Source of the DNA: Gorsachius magnificus
Lineage: Eukaryota; Chordata; Aves; Pelecaniformes; Ardeidae
Direction: 5' to 3'
Length of the DNA: 64,000 bases
NCBI GenBank assembly: GCA_034008185.1
Contig: CM067081.1
Location: 19,157,821 to 19,221,820, forward strand
Notes under the pieces: generated by a model
What the model saw: only the letters and a program-made list of their open reading frames with translations
Database searches by the model: none
Told to the model about the DNA's origin: nothing
In this document: positions 35,686 to 47,563 of the stretch, piece by piece
Layout of the letters: the number at the start of each line of letters is the position of its first letter
Numbering within the stretch: position 1 is the first letter of the stretch
Made by a program: the position numbers and the translations under genes

Positions 35686-38235
35686 ATCATCCTGGAGAAA
35701 GTTAGGCAGGCAATTGAGCTGGCACGCACCAATGAATAAAGGCACAAAGTGGACACTGTACTCTTTTTTGATGAAGCCAACACATCAGAAGCTATCTTTG
35801 CAATCAAAGAGGTGCTGTGTGATCACAGTGTAAATGGAGAGAAGATTCTCACTGACCGTTTAAAAATAGTAACTGCTTGCAACCCTTACAAAAGGCACAC
35901 CAAGGAAACGGTAGAGAAACTTGAAAAAGCTGGCTTGGGGTACCGAGTCCAGAGTGAAGACACACTGGAGAAACTGGGCCACATTCCTTTGCAGCAGCTG
36001 GTGTATCGGGTCAAGCCCCTTCCACCTAGCTTATTGCCTCTTGTCTGGGATTTTGGAGAACTGAATGAAAAGACACAGAGCCTGTACATCAGAAAAATTG
36101 TAAAGTCCATCATGAAGAACAAGATCACCATTGAAAATTTGAATATCTTTACCAGTGTCATTTCAGCCTCCCAGAACTTCCTCAGGAAGAAGAAAGATGA
36201 ATGCAGAGTTGCCAGTCTTCGGGATATAGAACGCTGCATGAGCATTGCGCTCTGGTTTTATAAATTAGGAGACCTACTATTTCCTCAGATTGATAAGAAG
36301 AAGTGCAAAAAGGAACAGAAGCCAATCTTAAATAAAGAACAAAGGGCCTTGCTCCTTTCAGTGGGAGCTTGCTATTATCTCTCTCTGGAGAGCCGCAAAG
36401 ATTACCTGGAGGAGGTCGCAAAATGTTTTTCTGTCCCCGCATCCCTGCTGCAGCAAGAAATTGAGCTTTGCCAAGAGGTATTTCTTGATAATGTCTCTGT
36501 TCCTAAGGCAACAGCCCACAATGATACGCTGATGGAAAACATATTCATGATGGTTGTATGCATGGACCAACGGGTTCCACTCTTTCTGGTTGGGAAGCCA
36601 GAAGCTCAAAATCCCTGTCTAAAACCATTGCTGTGAATGGCATAGAGGGCAGCCAGTCTGAAAAAGAGTTATTCAAAAGATGCAAGAAGATCCACCTGGT
36701 GTCTTTTCAGTGCAGTCCCCATTCAAAGTCTGAAGGGATCATCTCTACTTTCTGGCAATGTGCACAGTTCCAGAAGGGGAAGAATCTGGATGAGTTTGTA
36801 TCTGTGGTCCTCCTGGATGAGATTGGCCTCGCAGAAGACTCACCAGAGATGCCACTGAAGACATTGCACCCTCTTCTTGAATTTGGATGTATTGATGATG
36901 AAAACCCAGAACCTTACCAAAGTTGGCTTTGTAGGCATTTCAAACTGGGCCCTAGATCCTGCCAAAATGAACAGGGGTCTTCTTGTACTTTGGACTGACC
37001 CTAGCAAAGAAGAGCTAGTTAAAACTGCAAAGGGCATCTGTGGTCCACAACCTCCCTTTGAAAACACTGAGAATTTGTTCCATTATCTGGCAGAATTCTA
37101 CTGTGAGGTGCTAAAAACACAAAAAATTGAGTTCTTCGGGCTCCGTGATTTCTACAGCTTGATCAAAATGATACTGTCCTACAGCCAGGACAAGACGTGC
37201 ATGTCTCAAGAGGAGATCATTATAAAGGTCATTCAGAGAAACTTTGGAGGCTCCAGTGATATCAATCCTGTCGAGCTCTTCTGAAACCGTATCAGTAAGA
37301 TGTATCTTCCCCCTGACTTGGAAACCAGCCACACACTCAGTTTGCTGAAGGAAAATATGAGTAAACAGCAGCCAGGACTCATGCCTCGATACCTCCTGCT
37401 GCTGACAACCAATCATGCAGCTTTCTGCATCATCCAGATGACACAGCTTATAGATACTGAGAACTGTGAAATCATATTTGGCTCTGGTTTTCCACAGGAC
37501 CAAGAATATTCCCAGGTATGCTGGTTTGTCAGCAGAGTGAAGATCTGCATGGAGACAGGCAGGCCTGTTGTTCTTTTAAATATACACAACCTTTATGAGA
37601 GCCTTTACGATGCACTCAACCAGTGCTTTGTTAGGCTGGGGGAAAATTACTATGTGAGCCTGGGTCTTGGCACTCACAAAGTGAAGAGCTGTGTGAAGGA
37701 CAAGTTCAGACTCATTGTAGTAGAGGATAAGAGCATAGTCTACACGCAGTTCCCCCCCCCCCCCCCCCACTGCTGAACCGGCTGGAGAAGCACTGCTTGG
37801 ACATGAACAGTTCTAAACTGGCAGCAGCAACAGCTGAAGCAGGACTTGCAGACCTGGGCCAAGCTGTTTGTCTCCACTGACAGCAGAAAGTTCTCCAATG
37901 TTTGGTCCATCAAGCTCAGCCGCAAGGAACAGGATGTCTTCATCGGTTTCAGCAATGACACATCTGCAGCTGTTACTTTGGAGAGCACTCAGATCAGGTC
38001 CTGGGGGGACCTTGAGCCCTATGAAGAGGCATTTCTCTCTATTGCCAAAGAGAAACTTGTTCAGTGTGCAACACCTGACTCCATCCTGCGCCTTAAATAC
38101 TCCCTTCTGGCTGATGCTGAGCAGATCCAAGACTTGTACTTCCACAAACAGAAGCACAACAGCCTTGTTAGTGTTTTGGGAGAAACAGTTAACTGGCAGC
38201 CAAGGAAGGAAAGGACCGCTGGGCTTTGCCTGCAG
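35686..38235 (+). pseudogene. RNF213: RNF213-like large exon, AAA core remnant with stops and frameshifts
   Basis: Starts within the last part of a P-loop module: IILEKVRQAIELARTNE, then in-frame TAA (35737-35739), then VDTVLFFDEANT (Walker B) and IVTACNPYKRH (sensor region). The next module has its Walker A cut by a one-base loss at about 36601 (VGKP in one frame, SSKSLSKT in another), then Walker B LLDEIGLAED. A one-base gain near 36914 returns the frame for VGFVGISNWALDPAKMNRG. A TGA at 37282-37284 follows, then a 17-C tract at 37752-37768 that shifts the frame, and a further shift between 37806 and 37819. Conservation on both sides of every lesion is strong. The exon ends CAG|GTATGT in phase 0. 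Confidence 0.85.
37752..37768 (+). repeat. 17-base poly-C tract inside coding sequence
   Basis: An uninterrupted C17 where the family codes FPIPLLNRLEKH. The sequence before and after it is in different frames. Its length may be unstable or mis-sequenced. Confidence 0.9.
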
Positions 38236-39215
38236 GTATGTGTTTTTCACTGTAAAGCAGTGAGGGTGGTGTTTATTTTCTGGATGAGGGAGGTTGCCAC
38301 ACAACTTCCATTAAGCCACTGGCTAAGTTCCACTGTTAAACAGTGATGGGCTTCTATGTGTCCTCTTTGGCTCCTGCCCCATCAGTTGTATCACCCATGT
38401 GCTTGGCTTCTGCAGTCAGGGTGGGCTTTGCTTCTCCTCTTGACCTGGATTTGGTGGACCTGCTGACAAACAGATAGGCAGCAGGTGCCAGTTCCTAACT
38501 CTGAAGGCTCTGGAGGTTCAAGGCTAAGATACCCAGGGCATTATTCATTGCCTGCAGACAAGTGACAAGCACCACTGATGGTGCTGCGGGGATCCCACCA
38601 AGTGTCCAGCAGGACTTTAGGTGGTTCTGGCAATTCTGCAGGTCCTCTATCATGCCCACTGCCCTCTGACATCTATTTTTAGGAGTCGTTGTCCATGCCA
38701 AAGAAAGCATCCTGATCAGTTCTCCAATGACCATCAGAGGAGCTCAGGAACTTGTGTTGCATAGAGAGACCTGAAAGGGTAGCAGCTGAATGCCCAAACA
38801 GGATCTATAGTACTGGGAGCCCACAACCTTGGGAGAGAGTCAGCCCAGTAGCGTCACATGTGGGGACTATTGTGCTAGGCCCATAACATTGCACAGAAAG
38901 GCTCTTCCAGCCCTCAAGGTTCAAAGTGCTCATACACATCTCCCAGCAGGATTTCTTTGGAGTCACTTCCTCATAGCATCTGAGTCATTCCTAAGGAAGT
39001 AGCTCAAGTCTAAGTCTCTTCTAGCACAAGGGATCAGGGTTTTTCCGGTTGCTAACAATGCTTCCACCCTTTTTCCCTGTAAGCAGGGCACATTTCTGAG
39101 TCTTGCCTTTAGGAAGCACTTGAAAAGGTCCATAAGGGGATCACTTCAATTTTCCCATCCATTAGAGATGGTAATACACAATATTTCCCCAAAATTGATT
39201 TCCCTTTCACTGCAG

Positions 39216-39347
39216 GTTTCTACACATGCAAGACTTCTAAATGACAGATTTAGAAGAGATAAGGAAGGCACTTAAATTTAAAAATAAAATCCACTGCCTC
39301 TTTCTAAGCCAGTTTGATACCGAATACACTTTCCGCCAGGAACTCAG
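39216..39347 (+). pseudogene. RNF213: RNF213-like exon with a one-base frameshift
   Basis: The acceptor is TTCACTGCAG in phase 0, matching the previous donor. The first frame reads VSTHARLLNDRF (human FSRLLTSHD). The frame then shifts by one near 39245-39252 and reads DLEEIRKALKFKNKI and LSQFDTEYTFRQEL (human QQFDTEYSFLKEV). The donor CAG|GTGAGG leaves phase 2. Confidence 0.7.
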
Positions 39348-39509
39348 GTGAGGAGAAATTTCCTTTCACCTCTGTTCATTAATTTTATAGATTGGGGGTT
39401 TGGGGAAAGGTGGCGGAGGAGAGGGGGGGGGGCGGGGAGAATCAGGGAGAGTGGAGAACAGAGGTAGTTTTATCAACAGAGCAATAACAGCCCATTTCAT
39501 TGTCTGCAG

Positions 39510-39605
39510 GAATTTTTTTTCACAATCATCAGAAGAGAAATTGCTCCTCGTCCAGTTTCACTTTGATGAGCCACAGAGCAGCAAAAGGCTTCTAGCTTGT
39601 GCCAA
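39510..39605 (+). CDS. RNF213: RNF213-like exon, post-AAA
   Basis: NFFSQSSEEKLLLVQFHFDE then RLLACAK aligns with human NTAKCKILIFQTDFEDG and LIASAKY. The acceptor is TGTCTGCAG and the donor CAA|GTAAGC; phase 2 in and out matches both neighbours. Confidence 0.8.
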
Positions 39606-40713
39606 GTAAGCATCCTTCCTTCTTTCTTCTTTCCTTCTGTATTTTCTTAGTCAGGTACAAAGCAAAGGGGAAGATGCAGTGGCCAAATAGCCACGGGATA
39701 CAGTGTTGGTTTTACTGACCCGTTCAGTGGAGTCATTACAGATGTTCTCATATACCTTTATGTGTATATCTCTGTGTGCGTGCTCATGCCTATGTTCTGT
39801 AGCTTAAACTTCCAAGCCTGTGTTTGTTAAAATATTAAGATAAAACATCCCTAATATCTCACCTTTCATTTGTCTAAATGAGTATCTTCTTCATTCTGGG
39901 AACATGCTTTATACATCCTTCCCACATTAAAACCACTTGCCCCCAGCATGGTTGATTTGCACAGCACAAACTACTCCAAATAGGGCCTAACACCAGATGA
40001 CTTTTTTTCCCTTTAGTCATCAAAACAAGGGACTTAAACTGACCTCTGGTGCCATTTGAGACATCCTAGGGATCCAAGACACCTCTCAGGGCTGTCTGAT
40101 AGGACACAGGGCCTTCAGGAAACCTAAGCCCTTCTGAGCACTAGTGAGGGCTTAGTTCATTGACAGTGGAGGTTGGTCTCAAGCCCTTGAAGTACATTAG
40201 TGACATCCTTGGCTTGTTTTCCCACAAGTCCAGGATTGGTCTGTGTTGTGGTTTTTGTTGTCTAATTTGTCTGTGTGTTTGTGACAGATATTGCTAATGT
40301 TGTTCCCATGATTTCCAGAAAGAATGTACAATTGAGCAGAGACCCATACATACAACAAAATAAATTCAGATTAAAATAAAGATTGAGTGCTCAGCAGGAA
40401 GGGAAATTTGTCATGAAAGAGCTTACTGAGGTGCACAACTGAGTCATTGCTGGAGAGGGTGTAGGGAAGATATATATGGGCATGAATCTTGAAGTAGCCA
40501 ACACCATCTTGGCTCTGGGCCTTGCCAGAGCAGGGCTGGGCTGAGCTGAGCTTCTCTCTTCCCTTTCCACCACTGCAGCGCAGCCACACCTTGAGCTGTT
40601 GGTCTTTCCAAAAGCTCTGCCTGAGCCCTGGAAAGGCAGGGGTTGGCTGTGGGAGACTCTCTGCCCAACTGACACAGAGAATGGACTTTTTAGCCTCTCT
40701 GTCCTGCTTCTAG

Positions 40714-40829
40714 GTACTGTATCATAGATGAAAGAAGGAAATCAACAGGCACAGGCCTATTACATTTTGTGCTGGCCACTCAAGTCCCGCGAGTTCTGGG
40801 AGGCTGTGGCTACCTGGCATTTGACAGTG
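40714..40829 (+). CDS. RNF213: RNF213-like exon, post-AAA
   Basis: Reads YCIIDERRKSTGTGLLHFVL and GGCGYLAFDSG, aligning with human YSVINEINKIRENEDRIFVY and GFHGG. The acceptor is GCTTCTAG and the donor GTG|GTAAGA, phase 2 to 1. Confidence 0.78.
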
Positions 40830-40885
40830 GTAAGATTGAAATTGCTATTTTGGATCAGGGAGAGAGTGGGAGGGAAAGGAGAGGT

Positions 40886-42050
40886 TGTGCAAGGGCAAGA
40901 AGAAGGATCCAGGACACTACAGAGCAGATAGCCTGGAAAGATGATGCAGCAAATAATCCTGGTAACCTTTTCCAAACACATGAAAAGCAGTAAGTCAACA
41001 TGGATGTATGAATGGGAAATCAAGTCTGACCAACCTGATAGCCTTCTACAATGAGATGACTGGCTTGGTGCATGAGGAGACAATGGTGGAAGGTGTTTAT
41101 CTTGACTTTAGTAAGGCTTTTGACGCTGTCTCCCATAACATACTCACTGACAAACTAATGAAGTATGGACTAGATAAATGGAGAGTGAGCTGGAATGACA
41201 AGTAGCTGAACTTCTGTAATTAGGATGTTTTACTCAACAGCACAAAGCCCAGATGGAGGCCAGCCACTAGTGGTGTTACCTCAAGGATTGCTACTGGGGC
41301 CAGTACTGTTTAACATCTTCGTTAATGACCTGGATGATGGGACAGAATGTACCTTCAGTAAGCTTGCTAATACAAAACTGGGAGGAGTGGCTGATACACC
41401 AGAGGGTCATGTTGCCATCCAAAGGGACCTGGACAGGCTGGACAAATGGGCAAAACCTCATGAAGTTCAACAGCAGGAAGTGCAAAGTCCTGTGTCTGTT
41501 AAGGAATCATCTCAGGCACCAGGACAGGCTGGGTGCTGACCAGCTAGAAAGCTTCACAGAAAAGGACTTTGTGGTCCCAGTGGGCATCAAGTTTAACATG
41601 AGCTAGCAATGTGTCCCTGTGGCAAAGAAGGCCAACATAGCCTTCATTAGGCAGAGTGCTGCCAGCGGGTCGAGGAAGATGATCCTTCCCCTCTGCTCAG
41701 CACTGGTGAGGCCCCACCTGGAGTCCTGTGTCCATTTCTGTACTTCCCAGTATAAGAGACATGGACATACTGGACCAAGCACAAGGAAGGGCCACAAAGG
41801 TGGTTAAGGGACTGGAGCATCTTTCATATGAGAAGAGGCTGAGAGAGCCAAGACAATTCAGCCTGGAGAAGAGAAGGGTTGTGGAATCTTATCACTGTGT
41901 ATGCATACATTATGGGAGGGCATAAAGAAGATGGAGCTAGACACTTCAGTGGTGTCCCATGACAGGACAACAGACAATGGGCATAAACTGAAATACAAGA
42001 AATTCTTCTTTATGTTGAAGGTGGTCAAACACCTTTTGATTACAGGATCA
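40886..42050 (+). mobile_element. CR1 LINE fragment with RT remnants (intronic)
   Basis: The plus strand encodes degraded CR1 ORF2, including LTNLIAFYNEMTGLVHEE and VYLDFSKAFDAVSHNIL, followed by [19 protein letters not shown] in another frame and the usual C-terminal segments. Multiple frameshifts and a deletion near 41205 make it inactive. Boundaries are approximate. Confidence 0.88.
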
Positions 42051-42337
42051 TTTTCTTCCCTAGATGAGAATGACAGTTAGGGCATTTGTGCCCGTTAGCA
42101 CTGGGAAGATAGAGAGAGGGGAACAGAATGATATGAGAGAAGCACATTCTCCCTCAGTGCAAAAAGAAACAGGAGGTGGTAAATCTTCCATCCCTCAGTA
42201 TCTTCTTATCCAGGCTGCTGGTATGTCAGGGCAGCCAGTTTTTCTGGATGGGTGTGGTGCACCAAGGAGAGCAGGTCAACTGTTCACAGCAGTTATGTCC
42301 AGTACTACTATTTCTGTCATGCTTACTGCCTCCCCAG

Positions 42338-42466
42338 GTGAATGGATGTCGATCCACTTGGATGACCTGATGCCCCCAGACAACTTTAAAGCCAATCTAG
42401 GCCAGCTTGCCAAAATGACTATTGCTGAGATTTTCATGACCGCTTTCCAGGGGCATCTCCCAACAG
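42338..42466 (+). CDS. RNF213: RNF213-like exon, post-AAA
   Basis: GEWMSIHLDDLMPPDNFKAN aligns with human GLWQSVHIDDLRRST. The acceptor is TCCCCAG and the donor ACAG|GTAACC, phase 1 in and out. Confidence 0.8.
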
Positions 42467-43162
42467 GTAACCAGCCACTTGTTTTTCACCCACTACCTGC
42501 ACAACTCTGTCCCTTCCTCTGTGTCCCATTTGCTCCATCTACAACTTTAAGTACAGCTAGATGAAGTGGTCCTTGGAGGCCTGGGTCTCAGAAGGACTTA
42601 CTGTACTTGCTGTTTCTGAAGTCCTCACAGCACAGCATTTTTTTCCACATGGTCTGAAAGCTGTGGCTGTAGAGTAGCAGGGTACCTAAGCTGGTTCTTC
42701 AGTTACAATAGCAAATTGGGTGTACTGCCATGGCATTCAGCATATAGCAGACACACTCACTCTGATTCCCAGCAAGTATTTCTGCCCACCTTGCCCAAGT
42801 AAAACTACTAAATATTCCTGATCTGGTGAGTTCAAAGCCAACTCAATATATCCCTGCCATTGTTTTCAGGATGTATGGACAATGGGAGGCAGGAGTGGTT
42901 GGGGAGGGGCTCCCCTCCCCTTCCTGTCCTGACACACCTGCATTTCCTATGGGGTGCCAAACAAAACTGAGAACTGGTTACTGGGCAATTGTCCCCACAG
43001 GGGACAAAGCCCAGGTTGAAATTTCTTAGACTGACAGCTTTGCAACCCTTTGTTGATTGTTGAGACTCCATATGCTTCCTTTAGTTAGAGGTATCTATTT
43101 TTCACGTTTCTACATTTTTTACAAAGGAATCTTATGAGTGATTGTGATTTCGGGTTCTCCAG

Positions 43163-43218
43163 AAGAATCTGCTGCTCTTGAAGATCCATCCAAGTCCAGT
43201 CTTTTTCCAGAAAGAAAT
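43163..43218 (+). CDS. RNF213: RNF213-like micro-exon, acidic linker
   Basis: A 56-base exon. The acceptor is GGGTTCTCCAG and the donor AAT|GTATGA. It encodes ESAALEDPSKSSLFPERN, like the acidic Ser/Glu-rich linker before the human DTTRLLRSCVQSAV segment. It converts phase 1 to phase 0, exactly what its neighbours require, and is the main reason to accept it. Confidence 0.6.
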
Positions 43219-43676
43219 GTATGATTTATTTCTTTTTTCTTATTTCAGCTGCCTGACATTACACAGGAACTGGTTTAGGAAACAATAGATTTCATAGGCA
43301 TTCAGGGATCCAGTTATGCTGGTCCCTGGCTTGGATAGTATATTTGCCACAGGAAAAAGTAGTTGCAGGTCTTTGTGAGTTGCACAGTGAGGCTTAAGTG
43401 CTCCCCACCCTATGACAGACCACCACAAGGCCAAAAGTAGGCACATTTAAACCTTTTGTGAACTTTGACAAAGCATGGAATCTCTTTCCCCATTTCTCCA
43501 TCCCTTGCCAGGGCTTTTAGCACTTCTCTACAAAGTTGGGGTTGATTTATTAGGGATGGGATGGTGAAGCAGACATATACCTGGGAGTCCATTGTGTCAA
43601 GTTAAGTAGGAACTGACAGAGCAAATGCAATGGAGTGTTAGGCAATATCCTGACCTCCAATCTTTTCCATTCACAG

Positions 43677-43821
43677 CTCTTCAGCATGGACTCTATGATC
43701 AAACAGAGCATCCAGAAAGCTGTGATCCAGCTGGAAGACAAGACAGACAACAGTCAGCATGCCATTGAGAGAATCACGATAATTCACAATTTGCTTTTCC
43801 AGGGTCATAGTAGAATCACAT
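43677..43821 (+). CDS. RNF213: RNF213-like exon, hinge region
   Basis: MDSMIKQSIQKAVIQLEDKT aligns with human DTTRLLRSCVQSAVGMLRDQ. The acceptor is CATTCACAG and the donor ACAT|GTGAGT, phase 0 to 1. Confidence 0.8.
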
Positions 43822-45064
43822 GTGAGTATAAGCCAAGGCCCAGAGTGGGTTGGCTTTTTTTTATTTATGCATGGCTACATCTTGCACACTGCAAACTATG
43901 GAACAGGGGAATGAAATGAGTGGTTTAATGATCTGTCCTGGTGCCCGTCTAGGCCACCATAGGAGGAGGTCCTAAAGGAGAGAGGACAAGGTTTGCTCAG
44001 GACCTCTTCTGATCTCCACGCACCCCATGTTTTGTGTTCTCAGAGTCTGTAGTGAAACATCCAGCTTTTCACATGACCTTTGATGGAGACCTTGGTAGAA
44101 AAATCTGAGGCAGAGGTCATTTTATATCCTGATGTATATTTTGGTGTCCAAAGCCACCCAACTGATTTCTACATAGGATTGATACAAAATAATTGTGCAG
44201 GTGATATGGTGTCTTGATAGAAAACTGTGGCTTCAGCAAAATGGAAGGGGTCTGATTTCATCAGAAACAAAGCACCAAAATCCTTGTAGGTGCATTTGGA
44301 AAAAATTCTTTGCTTTTTGGAAAGACTTTGTCACTGTGGTGCATGACTTGCTCTTCTTTGAGCAATAGGTTCGAGTCAGGTGCTTAGGATGTTAGTGACT
44401 GAAAAAGAAAAGAGACCACGTTGCCACTTGAAAGATGTGGTGGGTCTGGGAAGTCCTTGTGGTCATATGGCAAAAACAGAATTTATTCTGTACTCAATTT
44501 TGACTATAAGAAAATGTCACTCAGGAAAAGACATTTTGTTGTGATTGCACAGTGACACCTTCATTCCTCAGCACAATGCAGGATAAATTTTGGTTTTGGT
44601 TATATTAGTACTGAAATGGAAACAGTCCCATCAATTTCATTTTATATTGATACCAGTGTCATACAGATAAGAACAGGATGTCAACCCTTCTGCAGCACTG
44701 GGCCTATTCTCGTGACATACAATACTAGGCATTTCTCCATATCAATATGAATATCAGAATATTTATACACCAAAGAACCTAATTCACACAATTATTTTTA
44801 AAAGACTGAGACAGAGAGAAGTGGATTTTCTTTCCTCCATCAAAAATGGCATTTACTAAATATTGCCTCCAAAATCAACTCACCACAAATAAAGAGGAAA
44901 CAGAAGAGACTAGGGTAGGATATAAAGCCTCTGGATTTTATTGTGAAGGAAAACTGAGAACTTCCATAGAGGTCACTTTCTAAGACTGGCTTTACTTTGA
45001 CTGAAAACTTTGCATGGAAACTCCTTTCATTCAAATGTTTTAACAAGCATTGTTTTGTAATTAG

Positions 45065-45206
45065 TTTCTAGTCATTTTATGAGTGTGCTGAAAAGAAGAA
45101 TTTGTCACCTCCTACAAGAGCGTGAGAAAATAAGCCTTGAGCCAAGGGATTGGGTTTTCCGCAGAGCGGTGTCCAGTGAGTTCATCCTCGAAGATACTTC
45201 ATTCAG
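45065..45206 (+). CDS. RNF213: RNF213-like exon, hinge region
   Basis: FMSVLKRRICHLLQEREKIS aligns with human RVSKMRLSVFLKKQEE. The acceptor TTGTAATTAG gives the phase-1 entry required by the previous exon; the TCTAG six bases later does not. The donor is CAG|GTACTT. Confidence 0.76.
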
Positions 45207-45417
45207 GTACTTTTATCTGTGCAGCCCTTCCAAAATTTCTAACAGGTCTGTTTCTGAGAGCATTAGAAGAGCTGTGGTGTGTGAGGCACAATACTTAATG
45301 GACTCAGATGTGACAACCAGGAGGGATATTTCTATCGTATACAGAAGTAGGTGTGAGTTTCTGATTAATAGGGGATTGGCCAGGAAAACCCTTGACAGGC
45401 CATGTTATCACTTCTAG

Positions 45418-45591
45418 GCACACACTCTGGATGCATTTAGAAGACATCGTGGCCAATCTCTTTGCTCAAATTCTCACAGTGGTGGATGCAAACAACAACC
45501 TGGATCACCTCTCTCCACAGTCTCCACTCTCAGAACTGTGGCCTCAGATGTTCAAAGAAGAATCATTCTTGAGAATTAAGTATACCAGCAT
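45418..45591 (+). CDS. RNF213: RNF213-like exon, hinge region
   Basis: HTLWMHLEDIVANLFAQILT aligns with human HTLWKRVQGAVTPLLASMIS. The acceptor is TCACTTCTAG and the donor CAT|GTAAGA; phases match both sides. Confidence 0.82.
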
Positions 45592-46175
45592 GTAAGACAT
45601 TTGGTGGAAAAATACAGTATGTACATTAGGAGACTAAACCTGCTTTCAATAATGCAGCCCTCTGCAGAAAGAAATGGTAAAACAACAAGTCTGAAGTTAA
45701 GATAAGCTCAAACAGCTCATAAATTATCCATGATAAGTCCTCGTGTCATGAAAGTGGAATCAGAACCTTCCTTAACACAGAGTAAAGTCAGAAACAATAG
45801 GTCCAGAATTTAGAAAATTGAATTTGAGTTCCCTAACATCAGAGCAGCTGCATGCCCTCCCCAGCACAAAATGCATTTAGTGTCCAACTATCACATTTTA
45901 ATTGCTCAGTCAGCGTACTCCAAACAGCAGCTGTGGTCAGAGACAAGGCAGATGTTGACTCAGTTGCCTTTCCCCTGCTGCAGTCTTTTTTAGCCTCCAG
46001 CTCCCAGTGACAGAAGCTTTTTCTGCTCCTGCCTTGTTTTCACTGTTGCTGAGTGCTTTTTAACCTTTTAATCAGAACATATACCAGTGGCAGTCAGAAA
46101 TTTCTCTGTGATCAGTTCAGTACTTCAGTACACATAGAGCATGTGACGTGATTGCTTCATTTTGTGCTGTTTAAG

Positions 46176-46309
46176 GAAACAAGATGCTAAGATTTCCGTG
46201 TTGTCAATGACTGAAGACCCCAACACATCTGTGTTTTGCCAGTTCCCATTCAGTTGGGTTTTGAAGGCCTACCTGGAGGAACTATGGGAGAGAGTCTATA
46301 ACATGAAAG
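46176..46309 (+). CDS. RNF213: RNF213-like exon, hinge region
   Basis: FPFSWVLKAYLEELWERVYN aligns with human VPFSWKIKDYLEELWVQAQY, one of the strongest matches in the window. The acceptor is GCTGTTTAAG and the donor AAG|GTAACA, phase 2 to 1. Confidence 0.86.
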
Positions 46310-46520
46310 GTAACATCAGACTTTTCAAGCAGGTACTGTTCTTCGACCCAGGGAAGCTGATGTCCAAAATTCCCCACAATAGCCAAAGGTTGTGGTAGGA
46401 GCAACCGTATCAGTTCTGTTCCCCACACAACCATAATGACCCAGAACATCTGTTGTGCACTCCTGTTTTCCTGTAAACTTCTATTTTCCAGTTGCCTGAC
46501 ATCTCTGTCCTTTCCTCTAG

Positions 46521-46678
46521 GTCATCCAAAAGTGCCTATGAAGGAACCAGCCAAATTGTTCCAAGCACTGGTCACAAATGTGTTGATGCCAGATGGCAGT
46601 AATCCAGAGATGATACAGCATTACACTAATGACTTTCTAAGGATGACTTTTCCTGGGCAAGATCTTCCTGTCTATGAG
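46521..46678 (+). CDS. RNF213: RNF213-like exon upstream of the ERV-bearing intron
   Basis: Reads GHPKVPMKEPAKLFQALVTN and IQHYTNDFLRMTF (human LQCYLKDFILLTM). The acceptor is TTTCCTCTAG and the donor GAG|GTAAAT, ending in phase 0, which matches the exon 7.3 kb downstream beyond the provirus. Confidence 0.8.
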
Positions 46679-46893
46679 GTAAATGGGGTTTGGTGAAGTA
46701 CAAGCTTTAAATGGCACTGGCTTGAGTCACAGGGCTACAGATATCTATGGTTCTGAGAACCTGGGGAAACAAATTAGCTTCTCATGTTCTGCACACTTTC
46801 CACCAACTGCTGGTGCTTGATCTTAGTTCTACCTTAAGAAAAGTTTTTTTGATGGAGAAGCTTGGCTGGACAGCTTCAGCAATGCTGAATGCC

Positions 46894-46921
46894 TGTCCTG
46901 GTTTCAGCTGGGATATAGGAC
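46894..46921 (-). other. Extra 28 bases outside the 3' LTR
   Basis: Plus strand TGTCCTGGTTTCAGCTGGGA (the exact LTR start, inverted relative to the provirus), then TATAGGAC. The last seven bases, read on the minus strand, are GTCCTAT, the sequence between the 5' LTR and the PBS. The target duplication lies outside this block, so it entered with the provirus. Confidence 0.85.
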
Positions 46922-47078
46922 TGTCGTGGTTTAACCCGGCTGGCAACTAAGCACCACGCAGCCGCTCGCTCACTCCCCCCCTCCCTCAGTGGGATGGGGG
47001 AGAGAATCGGAGAAAAGAAAAAAAAAAGTAAGACCCGTGGGTTGGGATAGAGACAGTTTAATAAGAGAGAAGAATAAC

Positions 47079-47112
<34 letters not shown>

Positions 47113-47550
47113 GTAAGAAAATATACAGAATATATAAAACAAGTGATGCACAATGCAATTGCTCACCACTCGCTGACCGATGCCCAGCCCGTCCCGAGCA
47201 GCGATCACTCCCCCCGAGGCGCGATCACTCAGCCCGAGCTGCGACCACTCTGCCCGCGACCGACCGACCGACTCGACCGACCTGACTGACTAACCCCCCC
47301 GAGCATGACGTTATATGGTATGGAATAGCTCTTTGGACAGTTTGGGTCCTAGCTGTGCTGTACTCCCAGCTTGTTATGCACCTGGCCAAGCAGGAGAAGC
47401 TCAAAAAGTCCTTGAGCAGTCTGAGCACTGCTTGGCAACAACTAAAAACATCAGTGTGTTATCAACATTCTTCTAGCACTAAATCCAAAGCACAGCACTA
47501 TGCTAGCTTCTGTGAAGAAAATTAACTCTATCCCAGCTGAAACCAGGACA
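46922..47550 (-). repeat. 3' LTR of the young provirus
   Basis: 629 bases, TGTCCTGG...CCACGACA on the minus strand. It contains a (TTA)n tract, GGTC tetranucleotide repeats and three AGTGATCGC-like units. It differs from the 5' LTR at 47229, 47309 and 47388. Confidence 0.97.
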
Positions 47551-47563
47551 TTCCACCCCTTAT
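47551..47563 (-). promoter_or_regulatory. Polypurine tract of the young provirus
   Basis: The minus strand reads AATAAGGGGTGGAA directly before the 3' LTR TGTCC. Purine-rich and correctly placed for plus-strand priming. Confidence 0.8.

Noticed and set aside
46922..47550. Asn-repeat and Tyr-repeat proteins of about 98-110 codons in the LTRs
   Set aside because: They are translations of the (ATT)n tract in the LTR, repeated identically in the other LTR.
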